From: Planctomycetota bacterium
GTDB taxonomy: Bacteria; Planctomycetota; UBA1135; UBA2386
Assembly: GCA_021776805.1 (NCBI GenBank)
Contig: JAJFFD010000218.1
Coordinates: forward strand, 1-52,387
Length of the DNA stretch: 52,387 bases
Reading direction: 5' to 3'
Part shown: piece after piece, positions 23,965 to 34,151 of the stretch
Numbering within the stretch: position 1 is the stretch's first letter
Layout: every line of letters starts with the position of its first letter
Notes under the pieces: generated by a model
What the model saw: only the letters and a program-made list of their open reading frames with translations
Databases searched by the model: none
Told to the model about the DNA's origin: nothing
Position numbers and translations under genes: made by a program

Positions 23965-25203
23965 ATGGGATCACTCGCCAATTACCGCGACTTGCTGCGC
24001 AGCAACCGACGCTTCTCCAGGCTTTGGGGAGCAGAATTGCTCAGCATCTTCGGGGATTGGTTCAATTTGGTGGCTCTTTACGCTGCGGCCGATGCCCTGC
24101 TTGGCATGAGCTCGGCGGTCGGTCTGGTGCTCATCGCCAAGACGGTGCCTGTCTTTCTGGTGAGTCCTATCGTGGGCCCGCTCGTCGAACGTCTGCCGCG
24201 ACGTAACCTGATGGTTATCGCGGATCTGGCGCGTGCCCTGCTCATCGGGGTGATCATATTGGCCTACCGCATGGAGTCGGTCCCCATGCTCTATCTGGGG
24301 GTCGTGGTCTCAACTTGCTTCACCGGTCTGTTCATGCCGGCGCGAACGGCGGCGATTCCCATGCTGGTCGAGTCACCCCAGCTGCCCATCGCCAATGCCC
24401 TGCTCGGAGCAACCTGGTCGGTGACCATGGCCATGGGGGCGGCAGCCAGTGGCTTTGTCACCGAATTCTTGGGGGTGGAGATCGCCCTGATCCTCGACAT
24501 CTTTACCTATCTGTTGAGTGCCTACCTGCTCATGGGCCTGCCGGCCCTGCGGCCCAAGGCGATTCCCGAGGATCAGAAGACGGGTTTCATCGATGGCTTG
24601 CGCTACCTACGCGCGCATCCAGATGTGGCCATGGTCTGCCTGCTCAAAGCGGGTATGGGTTTCAGCGCCGGGGCCATGCCCTTGCTCAACGAATACAGCA
24701 GCGAGATTCTCAGCACCCGTGCTGCGCCCGCGATTCTGGGTTTGCTCTTCGCCAGTCGTGGATTGGGTGCGGCCATCGGCTGCCTCTATGCCCGCTCCTG
24801 GTTCGGGGAGACAGATTCGGTTTTTCGGCGTGTGGTGCTCCTGGGCTTCATCCTGCTCGGCGCGGCCTACATCGCCCTGGGCAGCGCCAGTGGCATGGTT
24901 CTTTGCTGCGTCCTCCTGTTCTTCGCTGGCCTGGGCAACTCGATGATCTGGGTCCCTAGTTCGGTGTTGTTGCAATGGGGCACGGCGGAGCAGTTCCACG
25001 GCCGTGTCTTTGCCTTGGAGTTCGGCCTCATGACCTTGGTCTTTTCCTTCGCCGTGATCCTCACCACCGGAATGGTCGACATGGAGATCGTCAGCCTGCG
25101 ATGGGCCATGGCGGGCTGCGGTTTCGCCTGCTTCGTGCCCGCGGCGATTTGGGGTCTGTGGATGCTGCGCCCGCGGCCTAGTGCGCGACAGGAGGCAGCC
25201 TAG
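23965..25203 (+). CDS. MFS transporter (MFS_3-like, 12 helices)
   Basis: The product is 412 aa from the ATG at 23965; an upstream in-frame ATG at 23896 would overlap the divergent rocD start and lacks family-like sequence. It has about 12 hydrophobic helices. Typical signs are [13 protein letters not shown] in helix 1 and the conserved loop after helix 2 ([23 protein letters not shown]). The family includes EntS-like exporters and many efflux proteins. No substrate can be assigned. The 3' end overlaps the convergent amidase gene by 26 bases. Confidence 0.85.
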   Translation: MGSLANYRDLLRSNRRFSRLWGAELLSIFGDWFNLVALYAAADALLGMSSAVGLVLIAKTVPVFLVSPIVGPLVERLPRRNLMVIADLARALLIGVIILAYRMESVPMLYLGVVVSTCFTGLFMPARTAAIPMLVESPQLPIANALLGATWSVTMAMGAAASGFVTEFLGVEIALILDIFTYLLSAYLLMGLPALRPKAIPEDQKTGFIDGLRYLRAHPDVAMVCLLKAGMGFSAGAMPLLNEYSSEILSTRAAPAILGLLFASRGLGAAIGCLYARSWFGETDSVFRRVVLLGFILLGAAYIALGSASGMVLCCVLLFFAGLGNSMIWVPSSVLLQWGTAEQFHGRVFALEFGLMTLVFSFAVILTTGMVDMEIVSLRWAMAGCGFACFVPAAIWGLWMLRPRPSARQEAA

Positions 25204-26725
25204 GGCTGCGACGGTGAGCGGTGGCTTGTTCGTAGGCGTAGGCAAAGCGCAGCAGGTCGCCCTCGCCGAAGGGCCATCCCAGGATCTGCAATCCGGTCGG
25301 CAGACCCGACTGGGTAAAGCCCATGGGGACCGTGATGGCTGGCTGCCCGGTGTGCGGGGGGATAAAGGGACTGTTGTTGCCGTGCGGACTGTCCAGGTCG
25401 CCGATCTTCCGTGGCGGATGATTCCAGGTGGGGTAGATCAGCGCCTGAAGATCATGCTCAGTCATGATGGCCAGGATGCCGGCCTTGAAAGCACTGCGCC
25501 CGGCGTCATCAGCTGGGTCGGCGGAGTAGAGTTTCTCATTCTCGCTGGATCCACTGCTCAGAGCATTACGGATGCGGCGCTCCACCGAGGGATGGAATAG
25601 ACCGTCGGCGAGCACATCCTCCAAACTCTGCGTGGCTGCGTTCGCACCTAGGCTGGCGAAGTACAGCTCCACGTCGTGGCGAAAGGTGTTCTTCCAGAGT
25701 CGACCAGACTCGCGTTTCAGTTGTGGGAGATCGATGGGGTCAACGATCACGGCGCCGGCGAGAGCGAGGTCGATGATCGCTTTCTCGAAGAGTTCGAGGA
25801 CTTCGGGGTCGGTTTCGTCCGGTCTTACCAGGCTGCGCAGCACGCCAATGCGGGCGCCCTTCAACCCATCCAGATCCAGGTACTCCCGATAGCTGGCAGG
25901 AATGCGACCGACGCTGAGAGCGGTGACCGGATCCGCCGGGTCCGAGCCTGCGATGACCTCGAGAATGCGTGCCGCGTCCTCGACGCTGCGAGCCATTGGG
26001 CCACCGACATCGTTGCGTAGATAGAGGGGGACTATGCCGTCGCGGCTGGTGAGGCCGAGGGTTGGGCGTAGTCCGACCAGGGCGGCGTGGGAGGCTGGTC
26101 CGCGAATGGAATTGCCCGTGTCCGTACCCAGTCCGGCGACGCCGAAGTTGGCCGCCACCGCGGCTCCCGTTCCTCCGCTGGAGCCTGCCGGCACTCGATC
26201 CAGGTCATAGGGGTTTCTGGTGATGCCGGTAACCGAGCTCACGGTCTCGTAGGGACTGAATGCCCACTCGGCCATGCTCGACTTGGCTAGGACGATCGCG
26301 CCTGCCTCACGCAGTCGGCGTACCTGGTATGAATCGTCAGGCGGTATGGAGCCTTCGAGGGCGATGGACCCGGCGGTGGTTTGCAGATCCGCCGTGTCGT
26401 AGTTGTCCTTGATAATGAGAGGGATGCCATGCAGTGGGCGAAGTTTGCCAGTCCTGCGAAACTCCGCATCGAGATCCTCTGCCTGCTGCAGGGCGTCTGG
26501 ATTGGTGATGACAATGGCGTTCAGATCCAGGGCGCGATCATGGCTGCCAATGCGATCCAGGTAGAAGGCCACTAGATCTCGACTGCTGATGTCACCACGA
26601 CTCATGGCCGAATGGATTGCCGTGATGTTCGCTTCCTCGATGACGAAGCTCGCCGACTGCTTGCAGCTCGTCATTGCGAGGGCGGTCAGGGCGGTGATGA
26701 GCGCGGCGCTGCGGGGCTTGGGCAT
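25178..26725 (-). CDS. Amidase-signature family hydrolase, probable lipoprotein
   Basis: The product is 515 aa from the ATG at 26725; the longer frame to 26929 overlaps the neighbouring vWA gene. A signal sequence ends at MTSC (Cys21), a near-lipobox, so it may be membrane-anchored in the periplasm. The Ser-cisSer-Lys triad is complete: Lys106 in IIKDNYDT, Ser in [15 protein letters not shown] (181-185), and nucleophile Ser206 in [14 protein letters not shown]. Secreted members hydrolyse amides or peptide amides. It is not the GatA subunit, since it has a signal peptide and no gatB/gatC neighbours. Confidence 0.88.
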   Translation of the reverse strand: MPKPRSAALITALTALAMTSCKQSASFVIEEANITAIHSAMSRGDISSRDLVAFYLDRIGSHDRALDLNAIVITNPDALQQAEDLDAEFRRTGKLRPLHGIPLIIKDNYDTADLQTTAGSIALEGSIPPDDSYQVRRLREAGAIVLAKSSMAEWAFSPYETVSSVTGITRNPYDLDRVPAGSSGGTGAAVAANFGVAGLGTDTGNSIRGPASHAALVGLRPTLGLTSRDGIVPLYLRNDVGGPMARSVEDAARILEVIAGSDPADPVTALSVGRIPASYREYLDLDGLKGARIGVLRSLVRPDETDPEVLELFEKAIIDLALAGAVIVDPIDLPQLKRESGRLWKNTFRHDVELYFASLGANAATQSLEDVLADGLFHPSVERRIRNALSSGSSENEKLYSADPADDAGRSAFKAGILAIMTEHDLQALIYPTWNHPPRKIGDLDSPHGNNSPFIPPHTGQPAITVPMGFTQSGLPTGLQILGWPFGEGDLLRFAYAYEQATAHRRSPRLPPVAH

Positions 26726-26756
26726 GATGCCCCAGTCTACTAGGCGCGGCTTGGAC

Positions 26757-28421
26757 TCAAAGGCTGACGTACATCCCACCGTTCTGCTGCGCCAGTTCAC
26801 GCATGAACTTGGATTCGCCACCTCCGATGTAGATTGTGTTGATGCGAACCTGCAGGTCCTGATTGAGGTCTTGAATTGCCTGCAGAATGGCATCCTGGGC
26901 GGTAAGTTCGCCGGAGCTCGGCTGACCATCCGAGAGCAGGAAGATCTCCTCCACAGAGGTGGACCTGCCGGATTCGCTTTGCACCATGCCTAGGCTCAGT
27001 GCAGCGAGCAGGGCGCCATAGATGTTGGTGCCGCCCCCGGAGTCAACTTTGCCCAGGCGATCGCTGAGAGCGGAGCGAGTACCTCGATCCACGGGCACCA
27101 GGCGGCGACGCCAGCGCGAAACGCTATCGGAGAAGAATATGATGTTGATGGCGCTGCTCTCCGGCAGAGCTGCGACCGAGTCACGGAGTTCGCTCTTGGC
27201 AGTCTGCAGGCGAGTTTTGGAACGACGGCGTCGGCCATCCGTGGTGTTGCGAAGAGCCCGGAACTCGTCGCCCATGCTCCCCGAAGTATCGATGATGTAG
27301 ACCAGGTTGCTGCCCTGCACGGGGATGCCGAAGAAACCGGCGCTGGTCTGGCGCGCGCTGCGCAGTTTCTCAGGGACTGGAGAGAGCTTGAAGCTCTCGC
27401 GCTCTCTCGCCCAAAAATCTCGCCAGAGTTCTGGGCGATCCATGGGGATGATCGCGCCGGTCAGAGCGCCAAGCACCTCGTGTGTCTTGTGCTGCAGAAT
27501 GCCTGAGAGACTCTCCGGCTTCACTTCCTTGTCCGTGCTGACAAAGCGCTCGAGGACTTCGATCAAGGGGATGATGGAAATCAGGCTTCTGTACTTTTCC
27601 AAGAGATTGACGACGGCCAGGTCGGCGCGCCAGTCGCTTTGGCCGAGGCGTGAGATAGCGGCGTCTATGAAGTACCTGATGTCCGTGGAACGCAGGGCAT
27701 CCTGCTGCCTGCTGACGATCTCGGTCCCAGCCGAGATGATCACCCGACAGAGTCTCGAGTTCTCGGCATTGTTCAGAGCGCGGGTGAGGGCGGGCAGGGA
27801 CTTGCTGCTCAACAAATGCCCGATGGCCTCCGCGGCCGCGATGCGCACCATCAGGTCTTCGCTCTGGAGTTGCTTCTCCAGACTGCTTCGGAAGGTGGGG
27901 TGCGCGTTTCGCCCCAGGGCTCGAATCGCTGCGACCTGGATGGAGCGCTGCCACTTCTTGCCCTTCCAGGCCTTCTCGTCACCGATGGCAATTCGGTGCA
28001 TGAAATCCAAGGATCCGGGCTGATCGAATTCCTGCAGAGCATCTTGGCAGAGGCTGCGCACGTGCTGTGATCGTCGGGCCGGGGGGAACTTGTTCTTGCC
28101 AGTACCCACCGCGGAGAGTGCCAGGACCGCACGGCAGACGGGGATCGACTCCTGGGCTATGGCGGCCTGCAAAAGAACTGCGAGGGCTTCACCGTGGGTG
28201 AGGTAGGCCGGCATGATGGGGGGCAGGTGACCGCGCCCATAGAGCTTCGCGTCGCGTCCGCCAGCCCTGGCTTCCCCGCTCAAGTCCAGCCGACCGGAGG
28301 CATAGCGGCTATGCCATTCGTCAATCACCGCCTCCAGGGCAGGCTTGCCCTGGGGGATGATGGGGCTCCCGGAAGGGAGCGCATGCAAGAGCATGCTGCA
28401 GGCAAGCGTCACAAGGCTCAT
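26757..28421 (-). CDS. Secreted HEAT-repeat protein with C-terminal von Willebrand A domain
   Basis: The product is 554 aa from the ATG at 28421, which gives a good signal peptide ([18 protein letters not shown]); the frame opens further at 28478. The middle (about 125-290) has HEAT-like repeats, for example [25 protein letters not shown] and [26 protein letters not shown]. From about residue 365 there is a vWA domain with an intact metal site: DTSGSMG, then [11 protein letters not shown] and [11 protein letters not shown]. It probably binds a partner through a metal-dependent surface in the periplasm or outside the cell. The partner is unknown. It starts 55 bases from the divergent dus gene. 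Confidence 0.82.
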   Translation of the reverse strand: MSLVTLACSMLLHALPSGSPIIPQGKPALEAVIDEWHSRYASGRLDLSGEARAGGRDAKLYGRGHLPPIMPAYLTHGEALAVLLQAAIAQESIPVCRAVLALSAVGTGKNKFPPARRSQHVRSLCQDALQEFDQPGSLDFMHRIAIGDEKAWKGKKWQRSIQVAAIRALGRNAHPTFRSSLEKQLQSEDLMVRIAAAEAIGHLLSSKSLPALTRALNNAENSRLCRVIISAGTEIVSRQQDALRSTDIRYFIDAAISRLGQSDWRADLAVVNLLEKYRSLISIIPLIEVLERFVSTDKEVKPESLSGILQHKTHEVLGALTGAIIPMDRPELWRDFWARERESFKLSPVPEKLRSARQTSAGFFGIPVQGSNLVYIIDTSGSMGDEFRALRNTTDGRRRRSKTRLQTAKSELRDSVAALPESSAINIIFFSDSVSRWRRRLVPVDRGTRSALSDRLGKVDSGGGTNIYGALLAALSLGMVQSESGRSTSVEEIFLLSDGQPSSGELTAQDAILQAIQDLNQDLQVRINTIYIGGGESKFMRELAQQNGGMYVSL

Positions 28422-28476
28422 ACTGATCCTGGCTCGAGGCACTAGTCTGACCCTCTTTCCCCGTAACCGGAAGCCC

Positions 28477-29547
28477 ATGTTGAGAATCGGTAGTCTGGAA
28501 TTGGACCTGCCTGCGGTGCAGGCGGCTCTCAGCGGCTACAGCGATCTACCCATGCGCTCGGTGGCGCGCGCGCATTCGGCGCCCTTCTGCCTCAATGAAG
28601 TAGTGCTCGACAAAGATGTGGTGGCGCAGGGCAAGCTCCGTCAGCGCATTCTCGACATTCCTGAGGAAGATCACCCGGTTGGGGGGCAGCTCATGGGCAG
28701 CCAACCAGAAGGCTTTGCCCCTGCAGCCAGGGACCTGGTTCGCGCCGGCTATGACCTTGTCGACATCAACTTCGGCTGCCCGGTTCCCAAGGTGCTGGGG
28801 CGATGTCGGGGAGGGTTCTTGCTCGGCGACGCGGAGCTTGCCTTGGGGATCATCGATCGGGTCATGCAGGCATGTGCTGGCGAAGTTCCGGTCACGGTGA
28901 AAATGCGCCGCGGTATCGATCTGGGGCCGGATGCTGAGCGCCAGTTCTTTGCGATTCTCGAGGGCGCCTACGAGCTTGGCGTGGCGGCGATCACCCTGCA
29001 TGGTCGAACGGTTGTGCAGCGCTACAAGGGGCCGAGTGATTGGAGCTTCTTACGCAAGGTGAAGGCCCATGTGGGTGACAAGGTTCTGTTGGGTAGTGGC
29101 GACCTCTTCAGCCCCTACGACATCGAGAGGATGTTGGCCGAGACCGGAGTCGATGGGGCTTCCGTCGCCCGAGGTTGCATCGGTAACCCTTGGATTTTCT
29201 CCCAGTATCGGCAGCTGCGTGCAGGTCGTAGACCCGAAGCGCCGAACATCGCCGCGCAACGCCAGGCGATTCTGATGCATTGGCAGGCGGCTCGTGACTG
29301 GTGCGGTGCGGAGCGCGCTCGGGGCAAAATGAGGACGCACGGCATCAAGTATGCAGCGGTGCATCCAGAGCCTATCGCGGTGCGCGACGCCTTCGTAGGC
29401 ATGCGCAAGGCAGGGGATCTGGAGCGGATTCTGGAGGAATGGTATCCGCAGAGCCGTTGGCAGGAGAGTTCATCGATCCTTCGCGAGGGGGGATTCGATG
29501 TGCAGTCTCTGAAGAGTTGTGGTGTTGCTGGCGGTAGGGTCGGGTAA
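28477..29547 (+). CDS. dus: tRNA-dihydrouridine synthase
   Basis: Dus enzymes use FMN to reduce uridine in tRNA. The product is 356 aa from the ATG at 28477. Signature segments are LPAVQAALSGYSDLPMRSVAR at the start, QLMGSQPE, DINFGCPVPKVLGRCRGGFLL with the conserved Cys of the GCP motif, VKMRRGID, ITLHGRTVVQRYKG, GSGDLFSPYD and ARGCIGNPWIF. The layout is closest to DusB, but the class A, B or C is not certain. Unusually it continues with a C-terminal tail of about 40 residues beyond the family core (after WYPQSRW). It leads a run with pepE and a DUF2203 gene. Confidence 0.88.
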   Translation: MLRIGSLELDLPAVQAALSGYSDLPMRSVARAHSAPFCLNEVVLDKDVVAQGKLRQRILDIPEEDHPVGGQLMGSQPEGFAPAARDLVRAGYDLVDINFGCPVPKVLGRCRGGFLLGDAELALGIIDRVMQACAGEVPVTVKMRRGIDLGPDAERQFFAILEGAYELGVAAITLHGRTVVQRYKGPSDWSFLRKVKAHVGDKVLLGSGDLFSPYDIERMLAETGVDGASVARGCIGNPWIFSQYRQLRAGRRPEAPNIAAQRQAILMHWQAARDWCGAERARGKMRTHGIKYAAVHPEPIAVRDAFVGMRKAGDLERILEEWYPQSRWQESSSILREGGFDVQSLKSCGVAGGRVG

Positions 29548-29560
29548 ACCAATAGCAGCG

Positions 29561-30262
29561 ATGAAGAACCTTCTGCTGATCAGCAACTCCACCCAGTTCG
29601 GATCCGGCTATCTGGAGCACTGTGCCGAGCAGGTAAAGAGCTTTTTTTCCGGTGTCGAGAACGTCCTTTTTGTCCCCTACGCCCTGCAGGATCTGGACCG
29701 CTATGCGGACAAGGCCTGTGCCACCTTCGCGGAAATGGGGCTGAGCATGAAGTCCTGCCACTTGCATGCGGACCCAGGTGCGGCGGTGCGCGCCGCGGAT
29801 GGATTGTTCATAGGTGGTGGAAACTCATTTCGCCTTCTCGAAAAGCTATATCGCTTGAACATGGTCGACGCGATTCGGAAGCGAGTCGGCGAAGGCATGC
29901 GCTACATGGGTGCGAGCGCCGGGACCAACATGGCCTGCGTGTCGATCCGTACAACCAACGACATGCCCATCGTTTACCCACCCTCCTTCAGCGGGCTCAA
30001 TCTGGTTCCCTTCCAGATCAACCCGCACTTCTTCGATGCGAGTCCGGAGAATCAGCACATGGGGGAAACACGGGAAACTCGTATAGCCGAATTCCATGAG
30101 GAAAACGCAGAGCCCGTAATTGGTCTCCGTGAGGGTGCCATGCTTCATGTGGACGGCGATCGCATGACTTTGCTTGGCAAGAATGGGGCAAAGTTGTTTC
30201 GCCGGGGCGATCCCCCTTTGGAAGTCAAAGTTGGTTCGGATCTCAGCTACCTGCTTGGTTGA
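29561..30262 (+). CDS. pepE: Dipeptidase E (alpha-aspartyl dipeptidase, S51)
   Basis: PepE cleaves dipeptides with N-terminal aspartate in the cytoplasm. The product is 233 aa from the ATG at 29561, close to the 229 of the Salmonella enzyme. Diagnostic segments are LLISNSTQFGSGYLEH at the start, the FIGGGNSFRLLEKLY loop, and the nucleophile elbow YMGASAGTNMA with the catalytic Ser. DMPIVYPPSFSGLNLVPFQINPHF has the His of the catalytic site in the NPHF part. It follows dus by 13 bases. Confidence 0.92.
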   Translation: MKNLLLISNSTQFGSGYLEHCAEQVKSFFSGVENVLFVPYALQDLDRYADKACATFAEMGLSMKSCHLHADPGAAVRAADGLFIGGGNSFRLLEKLYRLNMVDAIRKRVGEGMRYMGASAGTNMACVSIRTTNDMPIVYPPSFSGLNLVPFQINPHFFDASPENQHMGETRETRIAEFHEENAEPVIGLREGAMLHVDGDRMTLLGKNGAKLFRRGDPPLEVKVGSDLSYLLG

Positions 30263-30294
30263 ACTTTTGATCAGCTGAAAAGCGAGGGTCCAGA

Positions 30295-30708
30295 GTGCAT
30301 GATGGCCGACGCATGCCAGCGCGAATCTTCAGCCCCTCGGAAGCGAACCGCACCCTTCCCCTCGTACGTCGAATCGTCGAAGACATCCTGCGGCGTGGCG
30401 CTGAATTGCGCAAGCTTCGCGACTTGGGACGAACCTCTCGGGAGCAAGAGGACCGACTCGTCGAAATTGGGCACGAAATCACCAGCTTGCTCAGCGAGCT
30501 AAAGGGCATCGGCTGTGAGTACAAGGATTGGGGATTCGATCAGGGGCTCGTCGACTTCCCCAGCATCATCCACGGCGAGATGGTCTACCTCTGTTGGCGA
30601 TCTGACGAGGCCGAACTCGGTTGGTACCACGGTCCCCACTCAGGCTATGCGGGCAGACTGCGAATTCCTCAAGAGCTGCTCGAGTTGGAAGCCGGGCTAG
30701 AGACGTAG
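30295..30708 (+). CDS. DUF2203 family protein
   Basis: The product is 137 aa with the whole DUF2203 signature: FSPSEANRTLPLVRRIVEDI near the start, a coiled-coil-like helical stretch (about 28-70), GCEYKDWGFDQGLVDFPSIIHGEMVYLCWR, and ELGWYHGPHSGYAGR. Function is unknown for this family. The GTG at 30295 is chosen because GAGGG lies about 9 bases upstream; an ATG at 30313 is the alternative. It follows pepE by 32 bases and overlaps the convergent ABC gene by 12 bases. Confidence 0.85.
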   Translation: MHDGRRMPARIFSPSEANRTLPLVRRIVEDILRRGAELRKLRDLGRTSREQEDRLVEIGHEITSLLSELKGIGCEYKDWGFDQGLVDFPSIIHGEMVYLCWRSDEAELGWYHGPHSGYAGRLRIPQELLELEAGLET

Positions 30709-32154
30709 GCCGATCGGCAGCAGGCGTTTTTCGACAAGATCGAAGAAGCTGCTGACCAGTATCGCCAGGCACGCTGCGGGGATTGCGCCACTGAGAATCA
30801 TCGGGATGTCGTAGCGGCTCAGGCCGCTGACGATCGGTTGTCCCAGGCCGCCTGCCCCGATCCACGCGCCGAGAGTTGCCGTGCCGACGTTGATGACGGC
30901 GGAGGTCTTGATGCCGGCAAGAATGGCGGGCATGGCCATGGGCAATTCGATTCTTCGCAGGCGAGCTCCGGCCGGAAGCCCGATGGCGATGGCAGAGTCT
31001 TGGATCGTGCCGGGGATACCAGCGATGCCGCTGCTGGTGTTGCGAACGATGGGGAGCAGGCTGTAGAGGAAGAGAGCCACGATGGCTGAGTCGCTGCCGA
31101 TGCCGAAGAGGGGGATCATGAACACCAGTAGGGCGATCGAGGGTACGGTCTGAATGATGTTCAGGAGGCCCATCAGCATTCGCCCTGGCCCGGGATTGCG
31201 GGCTATGTAGATCCCCGCGGGAATCCCGAGGAGGATCGCCATGCTGAGAGAGATCACTAGCAGGAGGAGGTGCTCGCCGCTGTGTTTGGCGATGCTGGTG
31301 AGCAAATCGGGCCCTCTCTTCCCCGCATCGATGCCGAAGGACTCCTCCAGAAACTCGGCTGCCACGAGTTGTTCCGCAGCACGATCGATCTTGGCGCGAA
31401 CATTGAGTGCGATCATCCGCTGGGCATCGATTCGTCCGCCGAGTTCGTCTAGGCGAGCGATGAGCGTAGGATCGAGATCGTCCCTGTAGAGGAAGAAGGC
31501 CTGATACTCGGGGAAGTAGCTCAGATCATCATCGAGGGCGAGCAGGTCGTAGCGGAGGATCTCCGCGTCCGTGGTGTAGAGATCGATGACGTCGATCGAG
31601 CCATTGACCAATCCCTGATAGGCGAGATCGTGATTGAGGCCGCGTAGATCGCCCGGGGCGAGGCCGTAGCGAGCTTGCAGGCCAGGCCAGCCGTCTCCCC
31701 GATCCATGAACTCGGAGGAGAAGCCGAAGCGTAGATTTGCGTGCTCGACCAGATCCGAGACCTTGGTGACTCCCAACTCCTCCGCTGCTGCCCGACGCAT
31801 GCCCAGGGCGTAGGTGTTCTCGAAGCCCAGTGCAGGGCCCATGCGGATGCCACGCTGGAGCAAGGCTGCGGTGAGCTCGTCCGTTGTTTGCAGGTCAAGG
31901 TTGGCGAGGATCTCCTCCTTCAGAGTGCCGCTATACTCCGGGTAGACCTGGATTTCGCCGGCCAGGAGGGCCGCCCAAGCGATCTGGGTTCCGCCGAGCT
32001 CGCGAGTTTCGCTTTCGACGCCATCTGCAGCCAGGAGTTGGGCGGCGATCTCAGCCAGGATCCCGGACTCGGTGAAGTTCTTGGCGCCGATGCCCAGGCT
32101 GTCCGCCCCACAGGCGTTGAGGAATAGCAGGGCGAGGAGGGTAAAGCCTCTCAT
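30697..32154 (-). CDS. Osmoprotectant-type ABC transporter: substrate-binding domain fused to permease
   Basis: The product is 485 aa. A lipobox (LLFLNAC, Cys15) precedes an OpuC/YehZ-type quaternary amine binding domain (about 18-275: IGAKNFTESGILAEIAAQLL, QVYPEYSGTLKEE). A permease domain with about five helices follows (about 290-480), including the EAA-like loop IQDSAIAIGLPAGARLRRIELPMAMPAILAG. In common fusions such as BusAB the permease comes first; here the binding domain is N-terminal. The transporter would import glycine betaine, choline or similar solutes; the ligand is inferred from family. It overlaps the ATPase gene by 4 bases (ATGA). Confidence 0.88.
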   Translation of the reverse strand: MRGFTLLALLFLNACGADSLGIGAKNFTESGILAEIAAQLLAADGVESETRELGGTQIAWAALLAGEIQVYPEYSGTLKEEILANLDLQTTDELTAALLQRGIRMGPALGFENTYALGMRRAAAEELGVTKVSDLVEHANLRFGFSSEFMDRGDGWPGLQARYGLAPGDLRGLNHDLAYQGLVNGSIDVIDLYTTDAEILRYDLLALDDDLSYFPEYQAFFLYRDDLDPTLIARLDELGGRIDAQRMIALNVRAKIDRAAEQLVAAEFLEESFGIDAGKRGPDLLTSIAKHSGEHLLLLVISLSMAILLGIPAGIYIARNPGPGRMLMGLLNIIQTVPSIALLVFMIPLFGIGSDSAIVALFLYSLLPIVRNTSSGIAGIPGTIQDSAIAIGLPAGARLRRIELPMAMPAILAGIKTSAVINVGTATLGAWIGAGGLGQPIVSGLSRYDIPMILSGAIPAACLAILVSSFFDLVEKRLLPIGLRL

Positions 32155-32885
32155 GAGCCTCGCAGCCCTCTTTGGGCGCTGACAAAGCGGCTGACAAACT
32201 CGTCTTCGGGGCGTTCGATCAAGTCGGCGAGGCTCCCCTTCTGCAGGGTCTGTCCACCGCGCATGAGGACGATTTGATCGGCGAAGAAGCCCGCTTCCGC
32301 GAGGTCGTGAGTGACCAGGAGAACGGTCTTGCCAAGATCTCGGAAGATGCTGGCGAGCTCCTCCTGAAGTTCGAAGCGAATGATGGGATCGAGTGCGCCG
32401 AGAGGTTCATCGAGGAGCAGGAAGTCCGGGTCAAGCATGAGCGCGCGCATCAAGCTGACCCGCTGACGTTGACCGCCGGAGAGTTGGGCGGGGAAGCGCT
32501 CCAAGGCCGACTCGGGAAAGCGTGTCAGAGCACAGAGCTCTATCAAACGTTCCTGGCGCCGGGACTTGGACCAAGCCAAGTGCTCCGCCATCAGAGCGAT
32601 GTTTTGGCGTGCACTGAGGTGAGGGAAGAGCCCGCCATCCTGGATGACGTAGCCCATTCTCAGGCGGGCCTCCTCAAAATCAGCGGCGCGGATCTCCCGC
32701 CCGTCGAGGATGATGCGACCCGCGTCCGGGTCGAGGAGTCCGATAACGAGTCTCAGCAGAGTCGACTTGCCACAGCCACTCGAGCCGATGAAGACGGTGC
32801 ATGAGCCCGGCGCAAACTCGTAGTCGAAGGGACCCAGGCTGAAGTTTTCGCCCAGGTCCTTGGTGAGGCCTTCTAGAGCCAGCAT
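32151..32885 (-). CDS. ABC transporter ATP-binding protein, osmoprotectant type
   Basis: The product is 244 aa. It has the Walker A GSSGCGKST (about 34-42), Q-loop VIQDGGLFPHLS, signature LSGGQRQRVSLMRAL, Walker B FLLLDEPLGALDP and the H-loop LLVTHDLAEA. It is shorter than OpuCA/ProV and lacks their C-terminal CBS domains, so osmotic sensing through CBS is absent. It is the energy subunit of the fused binding-protein/permease that follows with a 4-base overlap. The upstream hydrolase-like gene is 67 bases away. Confidence 0.9.
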   Translation of the reverse strand: MLALEGLTKDLGENFSLGPFDYEFAPGSCTVFIGSSGCGKSTLLRLVIGLLDPDAGRIILDGREIRAADFEEARLRMGYVIQDGGLFPHLSARQNIALMAEHLAWSKSRRQERLIELCALTRFPESALERFPAQLSGGQRQRVSLMRALMLDPDFLLLDEPLGALDPIIRFELQEELASIFRDLGKTVLLVTHDLAEAGFFADQIVLMRGGQTLQKGSLADLIERPEDEFVSRFVSAQRGLRGS

Positions 32886-32952
32886 TACCGCTAGCCTATG
32901 CCTTCGAGCTGCTTACAGCTCGCATTTCCTCGTCGCAGTCAGTGGCCCGGGT

Positions 32953-34149
32953 TCAGCGCTCGAATACGTGCGTTGCGAAGCCCGCACCACTGGCGGGAAG
33001 GGCGACCGTCGCGCCGTTCTCGGGGATGAACTCGATGCGCAGGGTCGCCGCATCCTCCTTGAGCCATTCGGCGGCGGAGACCAGCAAGTCGATGCTGGTC
33101 ATGCCTGAGAGGTTGCTCTTGCGGACGCCGTTCAGGGTTTCGTTACCGTTCCCGTCGGCGACCTCGACCTTGACTCGCGTCTTGGTGTTGTCGCTGTTCA
33201 GAGGCATGGTGACCACGCGGTCGCCAAGGGTGAAGCGAGCCTCGCCCTTGAACTGGCCCACGACGAATGGGCCGATGCTGAGTTCATCACCGACTATGTA
33301 GGCGTTGAATCCATAGCGAACAGAGTCAACTTCTCGGCTGATGCTGAGGGTCGAGCTGGCAAATCCGGCGGCGCCGGCGTCGCTCTCCTCGAACTTTGGG
33401 ATCTGTAGGTGTGCTCGCGGCATCAAGTGCTCGACCAGAAAGTCGCGCACCTTGAACTCTATGTCGGGCACATTGTTGATCATCCGGTTGCCGATGGCGG
33501 TGCCCTCAGTGACCTCTTGCTTGAGGGTGTCGGTCCGCGCTTCGATCTCCTTGGCGATGACCTTCATGAAGGGTGAGGTGCCGACGGAGGAAACCATATA
33601 GGTCGGTGGGCCCGCCCAATCTTTGATCTCCTTGTTCACATCCAGGTGCCGATAGCTGGCGATGCTTGGGGATAGCATGGCCATGGCACGAAATGGGGAG
33701 CCAGCCTGACTCATGGCTGCTATCAGGATGTTGCTGCCGAAGTTCGAGCTCAGCAAGGCGATGCGAGTTGTGTCGTAGCCCTTCTTTTGCAGCTCTTCCA
33801 CGGACTGCAGCAGATTGCGGTGCATGTTGTGGTACTGGGTCGCGTGTACCATGCTGTCCTTCTCGGCGGAGGAGGTGGCGCTGGGGCCAACTCCACGTGC
33901 GTCGAGCACAAGAACATTGAGCCCGGCCTTGCGGAAGACCGGGATCCAGTCAGTCCAGGAGACAAGTACCGACTGGAAGAGCTCTACGCAGATGACCGTC
34001 GGCTCGTTCTTGTCGACTATGAACAGATTGCCAACGACCTCCTTCTCATCGTGATTGAGGAATTTGATGACCTCGATTTGGCGTTGGGTGCTCGCCGTGC
34101 TGCAGAGCAGGCCAAGGCAAGCGAGACTGAGGGTGCTGCGAAGGTACAT
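32953..34149 (-). CDS. Secreted alpha/beta-hydrolase-fold protein, nucleophile replaced by Asn
   Basis: The product is 398 aa from the ATG at 34149. A signal peptide (MYLRSTLSLACLGLLCSTAS) is followed by an alpha/beta-hydrolase-like core: VICVELFQS, LNVLVLDARGVGPS (88-90 loop), and the elbow ALLSSNFGSN. There Asn136 stands where the nucleophile Ser of GxSxG is expected, so catalysis of the usual type is unlikely. The C-terminal 130 residues form strands (FVVGQFKGEARFTLGD, KVEVADGNGNE). Its start is 2 bases after the stop of the family 5 binding protein. It may be a binding protein or an unusual enzyme. Confidence 0.65.
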   Translation of the reverse strand: MYLRSTLSLACLGLLCSTASTQRQIEVIKFLNHDEKEVVGNLFIVDKNEPTVICVELFQSVLVSWTDWIPVFRKAGLNVLVLDARGVGPSATSSAEKDSMVHATQYHNMHRNLLQSVEELQKKGYDTTRIALLSSNFGSNILIAAMSQAGSPFRAMAMLSPSIASYRHLDVNKEIKDWAGPPTYMVSSVGTSPFMKVIAKEIEARTDTLKQEVTEGTAIGNRMINNVPDIEFKVRDFLVEHLMPRAHLQIPKFEESDAGAAGFASSTLSISREVDSVRYGFNAYIVGDELSIGPFVVGQFKGEARFTLGDRVVTMPLNSDNTKTRVKVEVADGNGNETLNGVRKSNLSGMTSIDLLVSAAEWLKEDAATLRIEFIPENGATVALPASGAGFATHVFER

Positions 34150-34151
34150 AA

